From positions 372,001 to 436,000 of the forward strand of contig NZ_RJVQ01000003.1 in NCBI RefSeq assembly GCF_003856525.1: 64,000 nt of DNA. The letters are read 5' to 3'. This document shows positions 37,309 to 47,088 of this stretch, piece after piece; within the stretch, counting starts at the first letter, position 1, and the number at the start of each line of letters is the position of its first letter. This stretch comes from Vibrio viridaestus (GTDB taxonomy: Bacteria > Pseudomonadota > Gammaproteobacteria > Enterobacterales > Vibrionaceae). Made by a program: the position numbers and the translations under genes. Under the pieces are notes generated by a model. It did no database searches and was not told the DNA's origin. It was given only the letters and a program-made list of their open reading frames with translations.

Positions 37309-40023
37309 ATGAGCGATCTAGCTAAAGAGATCACGCCCGTAAACATAGAAGAAGAGCTGAGAGGTTCTTACCTGGACTATGCGATGTCAGTCATCGTGGG
37401 TCGTGCTCTTCCTGATGTGCGTGATGGCCTAAAACCTGTACACCGTCGTGTTTTATTTGCGATGAACGTACTAGGTAATGATTGGAATAAACCTTATAAA
37501 AAATCAGCCCGTGTTGTGGGTGACGTTATCGGTAAATATCACCCGCATGGTGATAGCGCTGTTTACGATACCATTGTGCGTATGGCTCAGCCGTTCTCAC
37601 TTCGTTACACGTTGGTAGATGGCCAAGGTAACTTTGGCTCAATAGATGGAGACTCTGCGGCGGCAATGCGTTATACGGAAGTACGTATGGCGAAGATTGC
37701 TCATGAATTGCTAGCGGATTTGGATAAAGAGACGGTTGATTATGTACCTAACTATGATGGTACTGAGCAAATTCCGGCAGTTCTACCAACCAAAATTCCT
37801 AATCTATTAGTTAATGGTTCATCTGGTATTGCGGTTGGTATGGCAACCAACATTCCACCTCATAACTTGGTGGAAGTTATTGATGGTTGTCTTGCTTATA
37901 TCGAAAATGAAGACATCACCATAGATGAGCTTATTGAATACATTCCTGGTCCTGATTTCCCAACGGCAGCCTTAATTAGTGGTCGTAAGGGAATCATAGA
38001 CGCTTATAAAACTGGGCGCGGTAAAATTTACATGCGTTCAAAAGCTGATATTGAAGCGGACAAACATGGTCGTGAAACGATTATTGTTACCGAAATTCCT
38101 TATCAGGTGAATAAAGCTCGCTTGATCGAAAAAATCGCTGAGCTAGTAAAAGACAAGAAAGTTGAAGGCATCAGTGCGCTTCGAGATGAGTCTGATAAAG
38201 ACGGGATGCGCATCGTTATCGAGTGTAAGCGTGATGCTGTTGGTGAGGTTGTATTGAACAACCTGTATGCTCAGACTCAGCTACAGACAACATTCGGTAT
38301 CAATATGGTTGCTCTTGATGGCGGTCAACCTAAGTTATTCAACATTAAAGATATGTTGAAGTGCTTCGTTGATCACCGTCGTGAAGTAGTAACCAGAAGA
38401 ACTATTTACGAATTACGTAAAGCAAGAGATAGAGCGCATATCCTTGAAGGTTTAGCACTTGCTCTGGCTAATATCGATGAAATTATAGAGCTGATTCGTC
38501 AGGCCCAGACTCCTGCTGATGCGAAGCAAGGTCTTCTTGCTCGTGGTTGGGAATTAGGTAGTGTTGCTGCAATGCTCGATCGCGCTGGTGACGATGGCGC
38601 AGCAAGACCAGATTGGCTTGAACCTGAATATGGTATTCGCGATGGCTTATACTATCTAACAGAACAGCAGGCACAGGCTATTCTAGATCTTCGTCTGCAC
38701 CGTCTGACTGGTTTAGAGCACGATAAGATCCTTGAGGAATACAAAGGCCTATTAGACGAAATCGCAGAGTTACTTCATATTCTTTCTAGTACAGAAAGAC
38801 TGATGGAAGTGATTCGTGAAGAGCTAGAAATCGTTCGTAGTACTTACGGCGACACTCGTCGTACAGAAATAACAGCGGCGACTCACGATATCGATATGGA
38901 AGAGTTGATCGCGAAAGAAGATGTTGTTGTTACGTTATCCCATGAAGGCTACGTTAAGTACCAAATTCTAAGTGAATATGAGTCTCAACGTCGTGGTGGT
39001 AAAGGTAAGAGTGCCACTAAGATGAAAGATGAAGATTTCATCGAGAAGTTATTGGTTGCAAATACTCATGACAATATTCTGTGTTTTTCCACTCGTGGTA
39101 AAACATATCGTCTGAAAGTATATCAATTGCCACACGCAACGCGTACTGCGCGAGGCAAGCCCATTGTCAACATTCTTCCTTTAGAAGCGAATGAACGTAT
39201 TACTGCGATATTACCTGTTTCTGAGTATTCGTCAGATAAGTTTATTTTGATGGCAACTGCTGACGGTACCGTGAAGAAAACGTCATTAGATCAGTTCTCT
39301 AATGTTCGCTCTAATGGCCTGATCGCAGTGAATCTGCGTGAAGATGATGAGCTGATCGGTGTCGATATTACGAATGGCGAAAATAGCATCATGCTGTTCT
39401 CCAAATTTGGTAAAGTGGTCAGATTTAAAGAAGCTGAAGAGATCCCAGCTCTTGATGAGAATGGCAACCAAAAACTTGATGAAGATGGTAATCCAATTAT
39501 TAACTTCAAAGGTGTCCGTCCAATGGGACGTACAGCATCAGGTGTTCGGGGAATGAAACTTGCCGACGGTGATAAGGTGGTTTCACTTATTGTTCCACGT
39601 ACAGACGGTGATATTCTAACCGTAACTCAAAATGGTTATGGTAAACGAACCATTATTTCTGAATATCCAGAAAAAGGCCGAGCAACGCAGGGTGTCGTTT
39701 CAATTAAAGTATCAGAGCGTAACGGTCAGGTTGTCGGTGCTGTACAGGCTGTCGAAGGTGATGAGTTTATGATGATCACTGATGCAGGCACACTAGTGAG
39801 AACACGTGTTTCTGAAGTTAGTCAAGTTGGACGAAACACTCAAGGTGTTACTCTAATTAAGACAGCGGAAGATGAGCATGTCGTTGGACTTCAACGTATC
39901 GAAGAAGTTGATGAAGAAGACATTGTTGATTCGGCTGAATCTGATGAAGTGGTTGCGGATAGCCCACAATCAGATGAGCCTACATCAAGCTCAGATGATT
40001 CATCTGGTGAGTCAGAAGACTAA
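37309..40023 (+). CDS. gyrA: DNA gyrase subunit A
   Basis: A 904-residue type II topoisomerase subunit that cuts and passes DNA with GyrB to add negative supercoils. The N-terminus matches E. coli almost residue for residue. The quinolone-determining region has wild-type Ser83 and Asp87 ([15 protein letters not shown]), and the catalytic tyrosine Tyr122 is in AAMRYTEVR. The GyrA box is visible (QRRGGKGKS), with the C-terminal beta-pinwheel after about 530 and a long acidic, Ser/Asp/Glu-rich tail (about 870-904). A terminator follows. Confidence 0.98.
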   Translation: MSDLAKEITPVNIEEELRGSYLDYAMSVIVGRALPDVRDGLKPVHRRVLFAMNVLGNDWNKPYKKSARVVGDVIGKYHPHGDSAVYDTIVRMAQPFSLRYTLVDGQGNFGSIDGDSAAAMRYTEVRMAKIAHELLADLDKETVDYVPNYDGTEQIPAVLPTKIPNLLVNGSSGIAVGMATNIPPHNLVEVIDGCLAYIENEDITIDELIEYIPGPDFPTAALISGRKGIIDAYKTGRGKIYMRSKADIEADKHGRETIIVTEIPYQVNKARLIEKIAELVKDKKVEGISALRDESDKDGMRIVIECKRDAVGEVVLNNLYAQTQLQTTFGINMVALDGGQPKLFNIKDMLKCFVDHRREVVTRRTIYELRKARDRAHILEGLALALANIDEIIELIRQAQTPADAKQGLLARGWELGSVAAMLDRAGDDGAARPDWLEPEYGIRDGLYYLTEQQAQAILDLRLHRLTGLEHDKILEEYKGLLDEIAELLHILSSTERLMEVIREELEIVRSTYGDTRRTEITAATHDIDMEELIAKEDVVVTLSHEGYVKYQILSEYESQRRGGKGKSATKMKDEDFIEKLLVANTHDNILCFSTRGKTYRLKVYQLPHATRTARGKPIVNILPLEANERITAILPVSEYSSDKFILMATADGTVKKTSLDQFSNVRSNGLIAVNLREDDELIGVDITNGENSIMLFSKFGKVVRFKEAEEIPALDENGNQKLDEDGNPIINFKGVRPMGRTASGVRGMKLADGDKVVSLIVPRTDGDILTVTQNGYGKRTIISEYPEKGRATQGVVSIKVSERNGQVVGAVQAVEGDEFMMITDAGTLVRTRVSEVSQVGRNTQGVTLIKTAEDEHVVGLQRIEEVDEEDIVDSAESDEVVADSPQSDEPTSSSDDSSGESED

Positions 40024-40051
40024 AACTAAACATTAATGTGATTTAATGTTA

Positions 40052-40080
40052 AAAGGTCGGTTATATAATCGGCCTTTTTT
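40052..40080 (+). terminator. gyrA terminator
   Basis: AAAGGTCGGTTAT pairs with ATAATCGGCCTTT (two G-U pairs) and a T run follows. A second hairpin, AACATTAA/TTAATGTT, lies just before. Confidence 0.8.
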
Positions 40081-40260
40081 ATTTCGATCTAATTATTGAT
40101 CAACTTATTGAACTTAAAAGATCTTTTATTTCAAGGCGTATCTAACAAATACCTTCCCATTAAAATGTGATATTGCTCCATATTTTTCATAATTTTACAG
40201 ACAATTGATGAGAAAATGATAATATTTTTATACGTTTAGCCGAAAGATTGGATGTGAGCG

Positions 40261-40449
40261 GTGACTGTAACAGCGACGAAACTTAAAGAAGATTTTTATC
40301 GTCAAATTGAACCCATTGACCTCAAGCCCAGTACAGGAAATGGTTCAGTTTGTAAAGCAACAGTGTCTTTTCTCACGGAAGAAGAAATTCGTTCTCTCGC
40401 TAAAGTATGGGTTGAACTTGTGTTGTGGCAACAGAAACAGTCGCGATAA
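40261..40449 (+). CDS. Small protein of unknown function
   Basis: A 62-residue acidic-to-neutral soluble protein (GTG start) of no known family. The C-terminal half is a predicted helix, LTEEEIRSLAKVWVELVLWQ. It sits in a 660-base space between gyrA and ribA and is followed by a clear terminator, which supports a transcribed unit. The start codon is GTG with a poor ribosome-binding site, so either a different start or no gene is possible. Confidence 0.5.
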   Translation: MTVTATKLKEDFYRQIEPIDLKPSTGNGSVCKATVSFLTEEEIRSLAKVWVELVLWQQKQSR

Positions 40450-40484
40450 AAAACCTTCCGCAAAGCAGATTCTTTTATTTAATG

Positions 40485-40517
40485 AACCCAGTTGTTGAGT
40501 AAAACACTGGGTTTTTT
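40485..40517 (+). terminator. Intrinsic terminator
   Basis: AACCCAGT pairs with ACTGGGTT (with an inner GTT/AAC) and is followed by T6. It ends the small gene before it. Confidence 0.8.
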
Positions 40518-40684
40518 GTTGCTGTTTTCTGATATTGTTATATTATAACAAGTTAATTTAATGCCCAAAATCGTTTTCAAATATCTTTCTCATTGTAAAA
40601 TGACTCATCTCGGTGTATTAAACATATCAAATGATAGTGAATCTCCAACTATCTTAGAAATAATGAAAGTAAGTGAGAAACAAT

Positions 40685-41281
40685 ATGGCGGAAGTACGTG
40701 CCAGGGTCGACCTTAAAGTCGGCGCAAAAAGCAACATAGATGCAGAAATATTATCTTTTCAAGGTTTAAAAACAGATAAAGAGCACGTAGCGATTATCTT
40801 TAAATCGGCCGATAAGACTCAGTCTGTTCCATTAGTTCGTATGCACTCTGAATGTTTAACCGGAGATGTGTTTCACTCTTCACGCTGTGACTGTGGAGAA
40901 CAGCTGGAAGAAACCATTAATAAGATGGGTAAAGAAGGTGGCATTATTCTCTATCTTCGCCAAGAAGGTCGTGGTATCGGTTTGTACAATAAAATCGATG
41001 CGTATAAGCTTCAGAGTGAAGGGCTAGATACATACGAGGCTAATAATCGTTTGGGATTTGCTGACGACTTGCGCGATTTTTATGAAGCAGCACAGATGCT
41101 TGATGCATTAGGTATTAATCACATCCGATTAATCACAAATAATCCCAAGAAAGTAAAAGAGCTTAAAGAGTTTGGCATAGAGATCGATGAGGTTGTTAAC
41201 ACGGCTGCGCATATCAAACACGGTAATGAAAACTACTTGAAAGCGAAAGTCTGTCATGGACATCATAACCTCAAATTATAG
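40685..41281 (+). CDS. ribA: GTP cyclohydrolase II
   Basis: A 198-residue enzyme that opens GTP, the first step of riboflavin synthesis. The zinc-binding cysteines in [15 protein letters not shown], the RQEGRGIGL loop and RLITNNPKK are all present. The start at 40685 ([13 protein letters not shown]) is the family start; an in-frame start four codons earlier is less likely. Length is typical of the stand-alone form (not fused to RibB). No FMN riboswitch pattern was noticed before it. Confidence 0.96.
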   Translation: MAEVRARVDLKVGAKSNIDAEILSFQGLKTDKEHVAIIFKSADKTQSVPLVRMHSECLTGDVFHSSRCDCGEQLEETINKMGKEGGIILYLRQEGRGIGLYNKIDAYKLQSEGLDTYEANNRLGFADDLRDFYEAAQMLDALGINHIRLITNNPKKVKELKEFGIEIDEVVNTAAHIKHGNENYLKAKVCHGHHNLKL

Positions 41282-41309
41282 CGTCTTACCATTTATTAAA
41301 ATGATGTAA

Positions 41310-41334
41310 AACCTCACATATGTGGGGTTTTTTT
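41310..41334 (+). terminator. ribA terminator
   Basis: AACCTCACA pairs with TGTGGGGTT (one G-U) and a T7 run follows. Confidence 0.8.
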
Positions 41335-41385
41335 ATATTTGGCTATTGAAAAATTTACGTATCTTTGTATGATTCATAAAACAAA

Positions 41386-41400
41386 TGATAACTATTAACA
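41386..41400. promoter_or_regulatory. Fur box before the imelysin operon
   Basis: TGATAACTATTAACA matches the 7-1-7 Fur consensus TGATAATNATTATCA at all but two of its fixed positions, 36 bases before the imelysin start. Expected effect: repression when iron is plentiful. Confidence 0.7.
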
Positions 41401-41436
41401 TTATTAGTAAAGTTTAGTAAACAAGGATGCCTTTCC

Positions 41437-42699
41437 ATGAAATTTAAATCCGCATTAATCGCGGCCTTAGTTGCTGGCGCGACATTGTCATCTACCTCTG
41501 TGTACTCCGCTGACGTAACTAAACAGCAAGTTGTTGAAAACTACGCGACTATCGCCCATGCTGTCTTTGAAGATTCGCTGATTACTGCAACAGCACTTCA
41601 GCAGTCAATTAACGCATTTCTAGCCGCTCCGTCGAAAGATACGTTAGAGGCAACTAAAAAAGCGTGGCTTGCAGCTCGAGTTCCGTACCAACAGTCGGAA
41701 GTGTTTCGTTTTGGTAATGCTGTGGTTGATGATTGGGAAGGGCAACTAAATGCTTGGCCTCTGGATGAAGGTCTGATCGACTACGTTTCTTCTGATTATC
41801 AACACGAATTGGGTAACGCAGGCGCTACAGCAAACATCATTTCTAATACCTCAATAAAGATTGGTTCTTCAACCATCGATACGGCAAAGATCACTCCTGA
41901 GCTAATAGCGAGTTTAAATGAACTGGGTGGGTCAGAGGCAAACGTTGCTTCTGGCTATCACGCAATTGAGTTTCTATTGTGGGGACAAGATTTAAACGGT
42001 ACAAATCCAGGTGCAGGCGAACGCCCATACACTGACTATGTTACAGGGTCGCAGTGTACTAACGGTCACTGTGATCGTCGTGGACAATACCTTAAAGCCG
42101 CCGCAGAATTACTTGTTTCTGATTTAGCATGGATGGAGCAGCAGTGGGCTGAAGGCGTAAAAGGCAACTATCGTGAAACATTATTAAGCGACAACGCTGA
42201 GAACGGCTTGCGTAAAATGTTGTTTGGTATGGGGTCGCTATCTTTAGGTGAATTAGCTGGCGAGCGCATGAAGGTAGCTCTAGAAGCAAATTCTACTGAA
42301 GACGAGCACGATTGTTTCTCTGACAATACTCATAATTCACACTATTTCAATGAACAAGGCATCTACAATGTTTACACGGGCTCTTACTCACGTGTGAATG
42401 GAACATTAGTTTCTGGCGCAAGTATCAATAATTTGGTTGCACAATCTAATAAGAGTGCGGCGAACGATATCCAAAATCAGTTTGATGTGACTCGTTCTGA
42501 AGTCGGTGAATTAGTTAAATCGGCTGAGGAAAAGCATGTGTACTTTGACCAGTTAATTGCATCCGACAATACTGCGGGTAATCAGCTAGTCACAGGTGCT
42601 ATTCAGGCATTGGTTAAACAGACGGCGGCCATTGAACAGGCTGCTAAGATTATTGGTATCGATAATCTAAACCCTGATACGGCGGATCACGAGTTTTAA
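41437..42699 (+). CDS. Imelysin-family (IrpA-like, M75) periplasmic protein
   Basis: A 420-residue exported protein. A Sec signal peptide (residues 1-25, ending VYSA) precedes two helical-bundle repeats. The family motif GxHxxE is intact as GYHAIEFLLWG near residue 172. Cysteines in SQCTNGHCDRRGQY are typical of this branch. Imelysin/IrpA/EfeO-type proteins are linked to iron handling; the peptidase activity once claimed for the family is doubted. It is the first gene of a Fur-box-preceded group with the di-haem oxidoreductase, a second imelysin and a DUF1513 protein. Confidence 0.9.
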   Translation: MKFKSALIAALVAGATLSSTSVYSADVTKQQVVENYATIAHAVFEDSLITATALQQSINAFLAAPSKDTLEATKKAWLAARVPYQQSEVFRFGNAVVDDWEGQLNAWPLDEGLIDYVSSDYQHELGNAGATANIISNTSIKIGSSTIDTAKITPELIASLNELGGSEANVASGYHAIEFLLWGQDLNGTNPGAGERPYTDYVTGSQCTNGHCDRRGQYLKAAAELLVSDLAWMEQQWAEGVKGNYRETLLSDNAENGLRKMLFGMGSLSLGELAGERMKVALEANSTEDEHDCFSDNTHNSHYFNEQGIYNVYTGSYSRVNGTLVSGASINNLVAQSNKSAANDIQNQFDVTRSEVGELVKSAEEKHVYFDQLIASDNTAGNQLVTGAIQALVKQTAAIEQAAKIIGIDNLNPDTADHEF

Positions 42700-42733
42700 T
42701 CAGTATTAATACCCAAATACTGACTTTTAAATT

Positions 42734-42776
42734 AACCCAATACCGGCAGTCCATGATGGACTTGAGGTATTGGGTT
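42734..42776 (+). terminator. Large two-tier hairpin between imelysin and di-haem oxidoreductase genes
   Basis: AACCCAATACC (42734-42744) pairs with GGTATTGGGTT (42766-42776); inside, AGTCCAT (42748-42754) pairs with ATGGACT (42756-42762). The 18 base pairs are perfect apart from a 3/3 internal loop. A T-rich stretch follows. It may partly uncouple expression of the imelysin gene from the rest. Confidence 0.7.
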
Positions 42777-42804
42777 GTTGTGTTTTTAGTAAAACAGAAT
42801 TGCC

Positions 42805-44190
42805 ATGAATAAAGTGACACATTTTTTTCTTGCTGGGCTGTTCGTGTCGTTCTCAACTTATGCAGATGATTTTCTGTCTGGTGGAGATACAACAATAGTC
42901 AAATCGGGACCTTATGCATTCTCGCAGCCTGCAAGCAATCTCCCTCTCGCTGAGAAACTGGATTTTAGTGTCGGTAATAGTTTCTTTCGTAATCCTTGGG
43001 TACCCGCTCCTTCATCGACAACGGCACGAGATGGTTTGGGACCATTGTTTAATACAAATGGTTGCCAAAACTGCCATATTAAAGATGGGAGAGGTCACGC
43101 TCCAAAAGACAACAACGATCTGGCCGTTTCTATGCTCGTAAGGATGAGTGTGCCCGTAATGAATGAAGCCGATCGTCGTCTTTATGCTAAGCTTGGCGTT
43201 GTCCCTGAACCTAATTATGGCGATCAGCTACAAGATTTCGCAGTAGCAAACCAAGTTCCTGAAGGTAGGGTTCATATCACGTATTCGAAAGTTCCAATCA
43301 CGTTATCTGATGGAGAAATCGTAAGCTTACGTAAGCCAACGGTGACAATCATTGATCTAGGATACGGTCCTTTACACCCCCAAACGATGCTTTCGGCTCG
43401 AATTGCGCCGCCAATGATTGGATTAGGTTTGCTAGAGGCGATACCCGAAGAGACGTTGCGTTCATTCTCTGATCCCGATGATAAGGATGGCGATGGAATA
43501 TCGGGTAAATTGAATCGGGTATGGAATTTTAAAACTAGACAATATCAAGTTGGCCGTTTTGGATGGAAAGCTGGGCAGCCTACATTGATGCAACAAAATG
43601 CGGCAGCGTTTAGTGGCGATGTGGGGTTAACATCTACGTTGTTTCCAAACCAAAACTGCAGCCAAACGCAGGGTATATGTACTGAGCTACCTCATGGTGG
43701 AGAACCTGAAGTAAGTGACAGAATTATGCGCTTCATCGAATTCTATAGTCAGCATCTGGCCGTTCCGTCACGTCGAAATATTGAAAGTAAGTCTGTTATA
43801 CTTGGGAAAAATATCTTTAATGATGCGGGGTGCTCAGCGTGCCATCGTTCGAATATCAAAACTGGCAATGTGAAGGATAGGCCCGCGTTGTCGAATCAAG
43901 TGATTCACCCATATACGGATTTACTCTTACATGATATGGGGGACGGTCTGTCTGACCATAGACCAGAAGCCGAGGCATCTGGTTCTGAATGGCGCACACC
44001 ACCGCTTTGGGGAATCGGCTATACAAAAGAAGTAAGTCAAATAGAAAATTATTTGCACGATGGACGTGCAAGAACGTTGCTTGAGGCAATTCTGTGGCAT
44101 GGTGGTGAGGCGGAACCTGCGAAGCAGGCATTTATTCAATTATCCAAGAAAGAGCGGGATGCTCTGATTGATTTTTTAAACTCTCTTTAA
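42805..44190 (+). CDS. Di-haem oxidoreductase (DHOR, DUF1111)
   Basis: A 461-residue periplasmic cytochrome. A signal peptide (about 1-20, ending TYA) is followed by two haem c sites, CQNCH at residues 87-91 and CSACH at 343-347. The first is embedded in a DGRGHAP stretch and the C-terminal part (LHDGRARTLLEAILWHGGEA) is the family's thiol-peroxidase-like block. Function is unproven; the constant partnership with imelysins under Fur suggests iron oxidation or reduction during uptake. Ten bases separate it from the next gene. Confidence 0.92.
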   Translation: MNKVTHFFLAGLFVSFSTYADDFLSGGDTTIVKSGPYAFSQPASNLPLAEKLDFSVGNSFFRNPWVPAPSSTTARDGLGPLFNTNGCQNCHIKDGRGHAPKDNNDLAVSMLVRMSVPVMNEADRRLYAKLGVVPEPNYGDQLQDFAVANQVPEGRVHITYSKVPITLSDGEIVSLRKPTVTIIDLGYGPLHPQTMLSARIAPPMIGLGLLEAIPEETLRSFSDPDDKDGDGISGKLNRVWNFKTRQYQVGRFGWKAGQPTLMQQNAAAFSGDVGLTSTLFPNQNCSQTQGICTELPHGGEPEVSDRIMRFIEFYSQHLAVPSRRNIESKSVILGKNIFNDAGCSACHRSNIKTGNVKDRPALSNQVIHPYTDLLLHDMGDGLSDHRPEAEASGSEWRTPPLWGIGYTKEVSQIENYLHDGRARTLLEAILWHGGEAEPAKQAFIQLSKKERDALIDFLNSL

Positions 44191-44199
44191 TGAGGCTCT

Positions 44200-45240
44200 A
44201 TGAAACAGATTAATATCGCCGCTTTAGGACTGATAACGGTAGGGTTGATGGGATGTCAATCAATTACGTCATCATCAGGAGAGGTTCAAGCACAGAAAAC
44301 GAACCATGAAAGTCAGCATGTTTACGAGCTGGAGTTCCTTGCTGCTAATAATTTAATGCGAAAGAGCCAGATCCTAAATGAGCAGGTAAGTGAATTTTGC
44401 TCTAATTCACTATCACTACAGGAATTACAAAACCAGTGGATGGATACGATGCAATCATGGATGGCATTACAAGGTCAGGAACGTGGACCCGCTGATGCCT
44501 TAAAGCAAAGTTGGAATATACAGTTTTGGCCTGATAAGAAAAATACCACTGGTCGTAAAATGACTCAGTTGCTAGAACAAGAAACGGTGACGCTTGAGGA
44601 TGTAGAGAAAGGTAGTGTAACGATTCAAGGGCTAAGCGCTTTGGAGTGGCTACTATTCGATAACTTATCGCCACTAATGAATAATAAATATGCATCTGGT
44701 TGCATTGTGATGCCCCTTATCAGTGAAAATTTAGCGAATAACACCGAGAATGTGACAAACGCTTGGAAAGAAAACCCTTGGAGACAGTTAGATCATGCTG
44801 GATGGCTATCTGAATATGTCTCTCTTCTTTCAAATCAGCTTGAATTTTCTCTCTCTAAGTTAGTACGCCCAATGGCTAACATTGGAAAACCACGTCCATA
44901 TTTTGCCGAATCTTGGCGTTCAAAAATGTCATTAGCCAATATGAAGTCCAATGTAAAAGCAATCCGAACATTGTATATTGCTGATGGCTATGGTCTCGAT
45001 AGTTTATTGAGAGCCAAAGGGTATGATGATGTTGCGGATAGAACCCTATCGCAACTTGATAACTTGATATCTTCTTGGCCCGAATCCAATGACCTGTTCG
45101 ATTCATTACAAACGAAAGCAGGATACAGGCAAGCGTTACTGTTACGAAACAAACTCGAACAACTTAAATACCTAATGCACGATGAGGTTTCCGTTGCTCT
45201 GGGCGTCACAGTGGGGTTCAATGCAACTGATGGTGACTGA
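44200..45240 (+). CDS. Second imelysin-family protein, lipoprotein with altered motif
   Basis: A 346-residue exported lipoprotein: signal peptide with the lipobox LMGC (Cys19). One imelysin-like helical domain. The GxHxxE motif of the family appears as GLSALEWLLF near residues 147-157, with His replaced by Ser, so metal binding there is probably lost or different. It likely works with the first imelysin and the di-haem oxidoreductase. Its 3' end overlaps the next gene. Confidence 0.85.
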   Translation: MKQINIAALGLITVGLMGCQSITSSSGEVQAQKTNHESQHVYELEFLAANNLMRKSQILNEQVSEFCSNSLSLQELQNQWMDTMQSWMALQGQERGPADALKQSWNIQFWPDKKNTTGRKMTQLLEQETVTLEDVEKGSVTIQGLSALEWLLFDNLSPLMNNKYASGCIVMPLISENLANNTENVTNAWKENPWRQLDHAGWLSEYVSLLSNQLEFSLSKLVRPMANIGKPRPYFAESWRSKMSLANMKSNVKAIRTLYIADGYGLDSLLRAKGYDDVADRTLSQLDNLISSWPESNDLFDSLQTKAGYRQALLLRNKLEQLKYLMHDEVSVALGVTVGFNATDGD

Positions 45241-46315
45241 TAATACCCGACGTGATTTACTTAAATTGGCTTTGGCGGGAATGACGGTTCCGCTACTGCC
45301 GTTCGGTTGTACTTCTGCTCAGGATACAAAAACTTCACCCGCATTAATTGGCTGTTCGATAGGCCGGAACCGGAAATACTACATGGTTGTTGCAAACCAA
45401 GACGGTATCCCGATTCATCAAGTCTTACTTCCTGCACGGGGGCATGGGGTTGCTATTTCGCCAATTAGTCAACATGCAGTCGCGTTCGGGCGGCGTCCTG
45501 GAACCTTTATGATGGTCATTGACTATGTATCTGGAAAGGCATTGACGTTATTGCCGAGCAAGCCAGATAGACACTTTTATGGGCATGGTGTCTATTCGCA
45601 TGATGGGCAGTGGTTATATACGACAGAAGGCGTTAAAGGAACATCTGAAGGTATTGTTGGCGTTTATGATACGTTTTCGCGCTATAAAAAAGTGGATGAG
45701 TTTCGTGGCTTTGGTATCGGTCCACACGAAATTATCTTAAAAGCTGATGGCACCCTTGTCGTCGGTGTCGGAGGTGTAGACACGGATGGTAGAACGCCAA
45801 AAAATATCGCAACAATGAAGCCATCCTTAACCTATCTTTCCTCGACTGGTTTCGTGTTAGAGCAAGTGTCACTAAGTGATCATCATCTTAGTATTCGACA
45901 CTTAGCTCATGATGGAAATGAAACAGTGCTCTGTGGACAGCAGTATAGGGGAGAGCCTGATAGTTACCCATCTCTCATTGCTATGCATCAGCCGGGTAAA
46001 CCAATGCTCTCTTTGAGAGCTGAGCCGGAGGAGTGGGCGCGTTTTCATCATTACATCGCTAGTATCGCAGCAAATGAGAAGTGGATTCTCGCGACGTCCC
46101 CTCCTGGGAGCTGTTATGGAATTTGGTCAAAGACTTCTGGGGAGTTAGTTGAACTTGCGTCATTACCAGATGCATCTGGAGTTGTCGTCCATGATGATGC
46201 GTTCTTGATCAGTTCAGGCTCTGCAAATGTTGTAACCCACCATTATCCGGAAAAACCTAGATATCGTTCAGTAAATGTACAATGGGATAATCATTGGTCT
46301 GCCATTGCAACATGA
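45221..46315 (+). CDS. DUF1513 beta-propeller-like exported protein
   Basis: A 364-residue protein with a twin-arginine-type leader (TRRDLLKLALAGM) and a possible lipobox (PFGC). The rest is a repeat-rich, propeller-like DUF1513 domain with HGHG-like and YTTEG strands (GHGVYSHDGQWLYTTEG, FRGFGIGPHEI). Export by Tat suggests it folds or binds a cofactor in the cytoplasm. Last gene of the iron-linked operon. The start could be 45221 or the ATG at 45230; both overlap the preceding gene. Confidence 0.85.
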   Translation: MQLMVTDNTRRDLLKLALAGMTVPLLPFGCTSAQDTKTSPALIGCSIGRNRKYYMVVANQDGIPIHQVLLPARGHGVAISPISQHAVAFGRRPGTFMMVIDYVSGKALTLLPSKPDRHFYGHGVYSHDGQWLYTTEGVKGTSEGIVGVYDTFSRYKKVDEFRGFGIGPHEIILKADGTLVVGVGGVDTDGRTPKNIATMKPSLTYLSSTGFVLEQVSLSDHHLSIRHLAHDGNETVLCGQQYRGEPDSYPSLIAMHQPGKPMLSLRAEPEEWARFHHYIASIAANEKWILATSPPGSCYGIWSKTSGELVELASLPDASGVVVHDDAFLISSGSANVVTHHYPEKPRYRSVNVQWDNHWSAIAT

Positions 46316-46431
46316 TTCTGTTAGGTTTTCGTTAAACTTCTATCCATTTCCTTACAGAATATGTTGAATCTCTTGTCATAAAATGAGAGCAATGTCATAG
46401 TATTCCTATTGGTTTATTAACAAGGTTGCTT

Positions 46432-47088
46432 ATGTCTCTCAAATATAAAGTAGTTCCTGTTACGTCTTTCTCGCAGAACTGCTCGATCGTTTGGTGCGAT
46501 GATACGAGTCAGGGAATTGTTATCGACCCCGGTGGTGATGCGAAAGAGCTATATGATCTCATTTGTGAATTAGGGATCACGGTTACTCAGCTTGTTCTCA
46601 CTCATGGTCATTTGGACCATGTTGGAGGAACGGAGGAGTTAGCTGGCTACTTGAGTAGTCCAAGAGTTGTTGGGCCTCATAAAGAAGATCTTTTCTGGCT
46701 ACAAGGTTTGGAAAGTCAAAGCCAAATGTTTGGTTTCCCTTTAACAAAATCATTTGAACCGACTCAATGGCTAGATGAGGGTGACGTTGTCACTTTTGGC
46801 AAGCAGGCTTTACAGGTCATTCACACTCCTGGTCATACACCGGGCCATGTAACACTTTATAGTGATGAGGCTAAATTGGCGTTCGTTGGTGATGTACTTT
46901 TCAATGGCAGTATTGGACGAACAGATTTTCCCAAAGGGGATTTTAATACTCTCATTGGTTCCATTAAGAACAAGCTGTGGCCATTGGGGAATGATGTGAC
47001 CTTTATCCCTGGACATGGTCCTTCGTCGACTTTTGGTAAAGAGCGAGTAAGTAATCCATTTGTCGCTGATGAAATGCCTTTATATTAA
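46432..47088 (+). CDS. MBL-fold metallo-hydrolase (GloB/YcbL-like)
   Basis: A 218-residue metallo-beta-lactamase-fold enzyme of the glyoxalase II-like group. Metal motif THGHLDHVGG (residues about 57-66), then HTPGHTPGHV, a bridging Asp in VGDVLFNGSIGRTD and a last His in IPGHGP. Single-domain forms like E. coli YcbL hydrolyse glutathione thioesters such as S-lactoylglutathione. The start at 46432 (MSLKYKVVPV) is preferred over a start two codons earlier. It overlaps the convergent DUF2982 gene by four bases at the 3' ends. Confidence 0.88.
   Translation: MSLKYKVVPVTSFSQNCSIVWCDDTSQGIVIDPGGDAKELYDLICELGITVTQLVLTHGHLDHVGGTEELAGYLSSPRVVGPHKEDLFWLQGLESQSQMFGFPLTKSFEPTQWLDEGDVVTFGKQALQVIHTPGHTPGHVTLYSDEAKLAFVGDVLFNGSIGRTDFPKGDFNTLIGSIKNKLWPLGNDVTFIPGHGPSSTFGKERVSNPFVADEMPLY

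Noticed and set aside
37309-40023. Possible quinolone-resistance substitutions in GyrA.
   Set aside because: Ser83 and Asp87 are both wild type.
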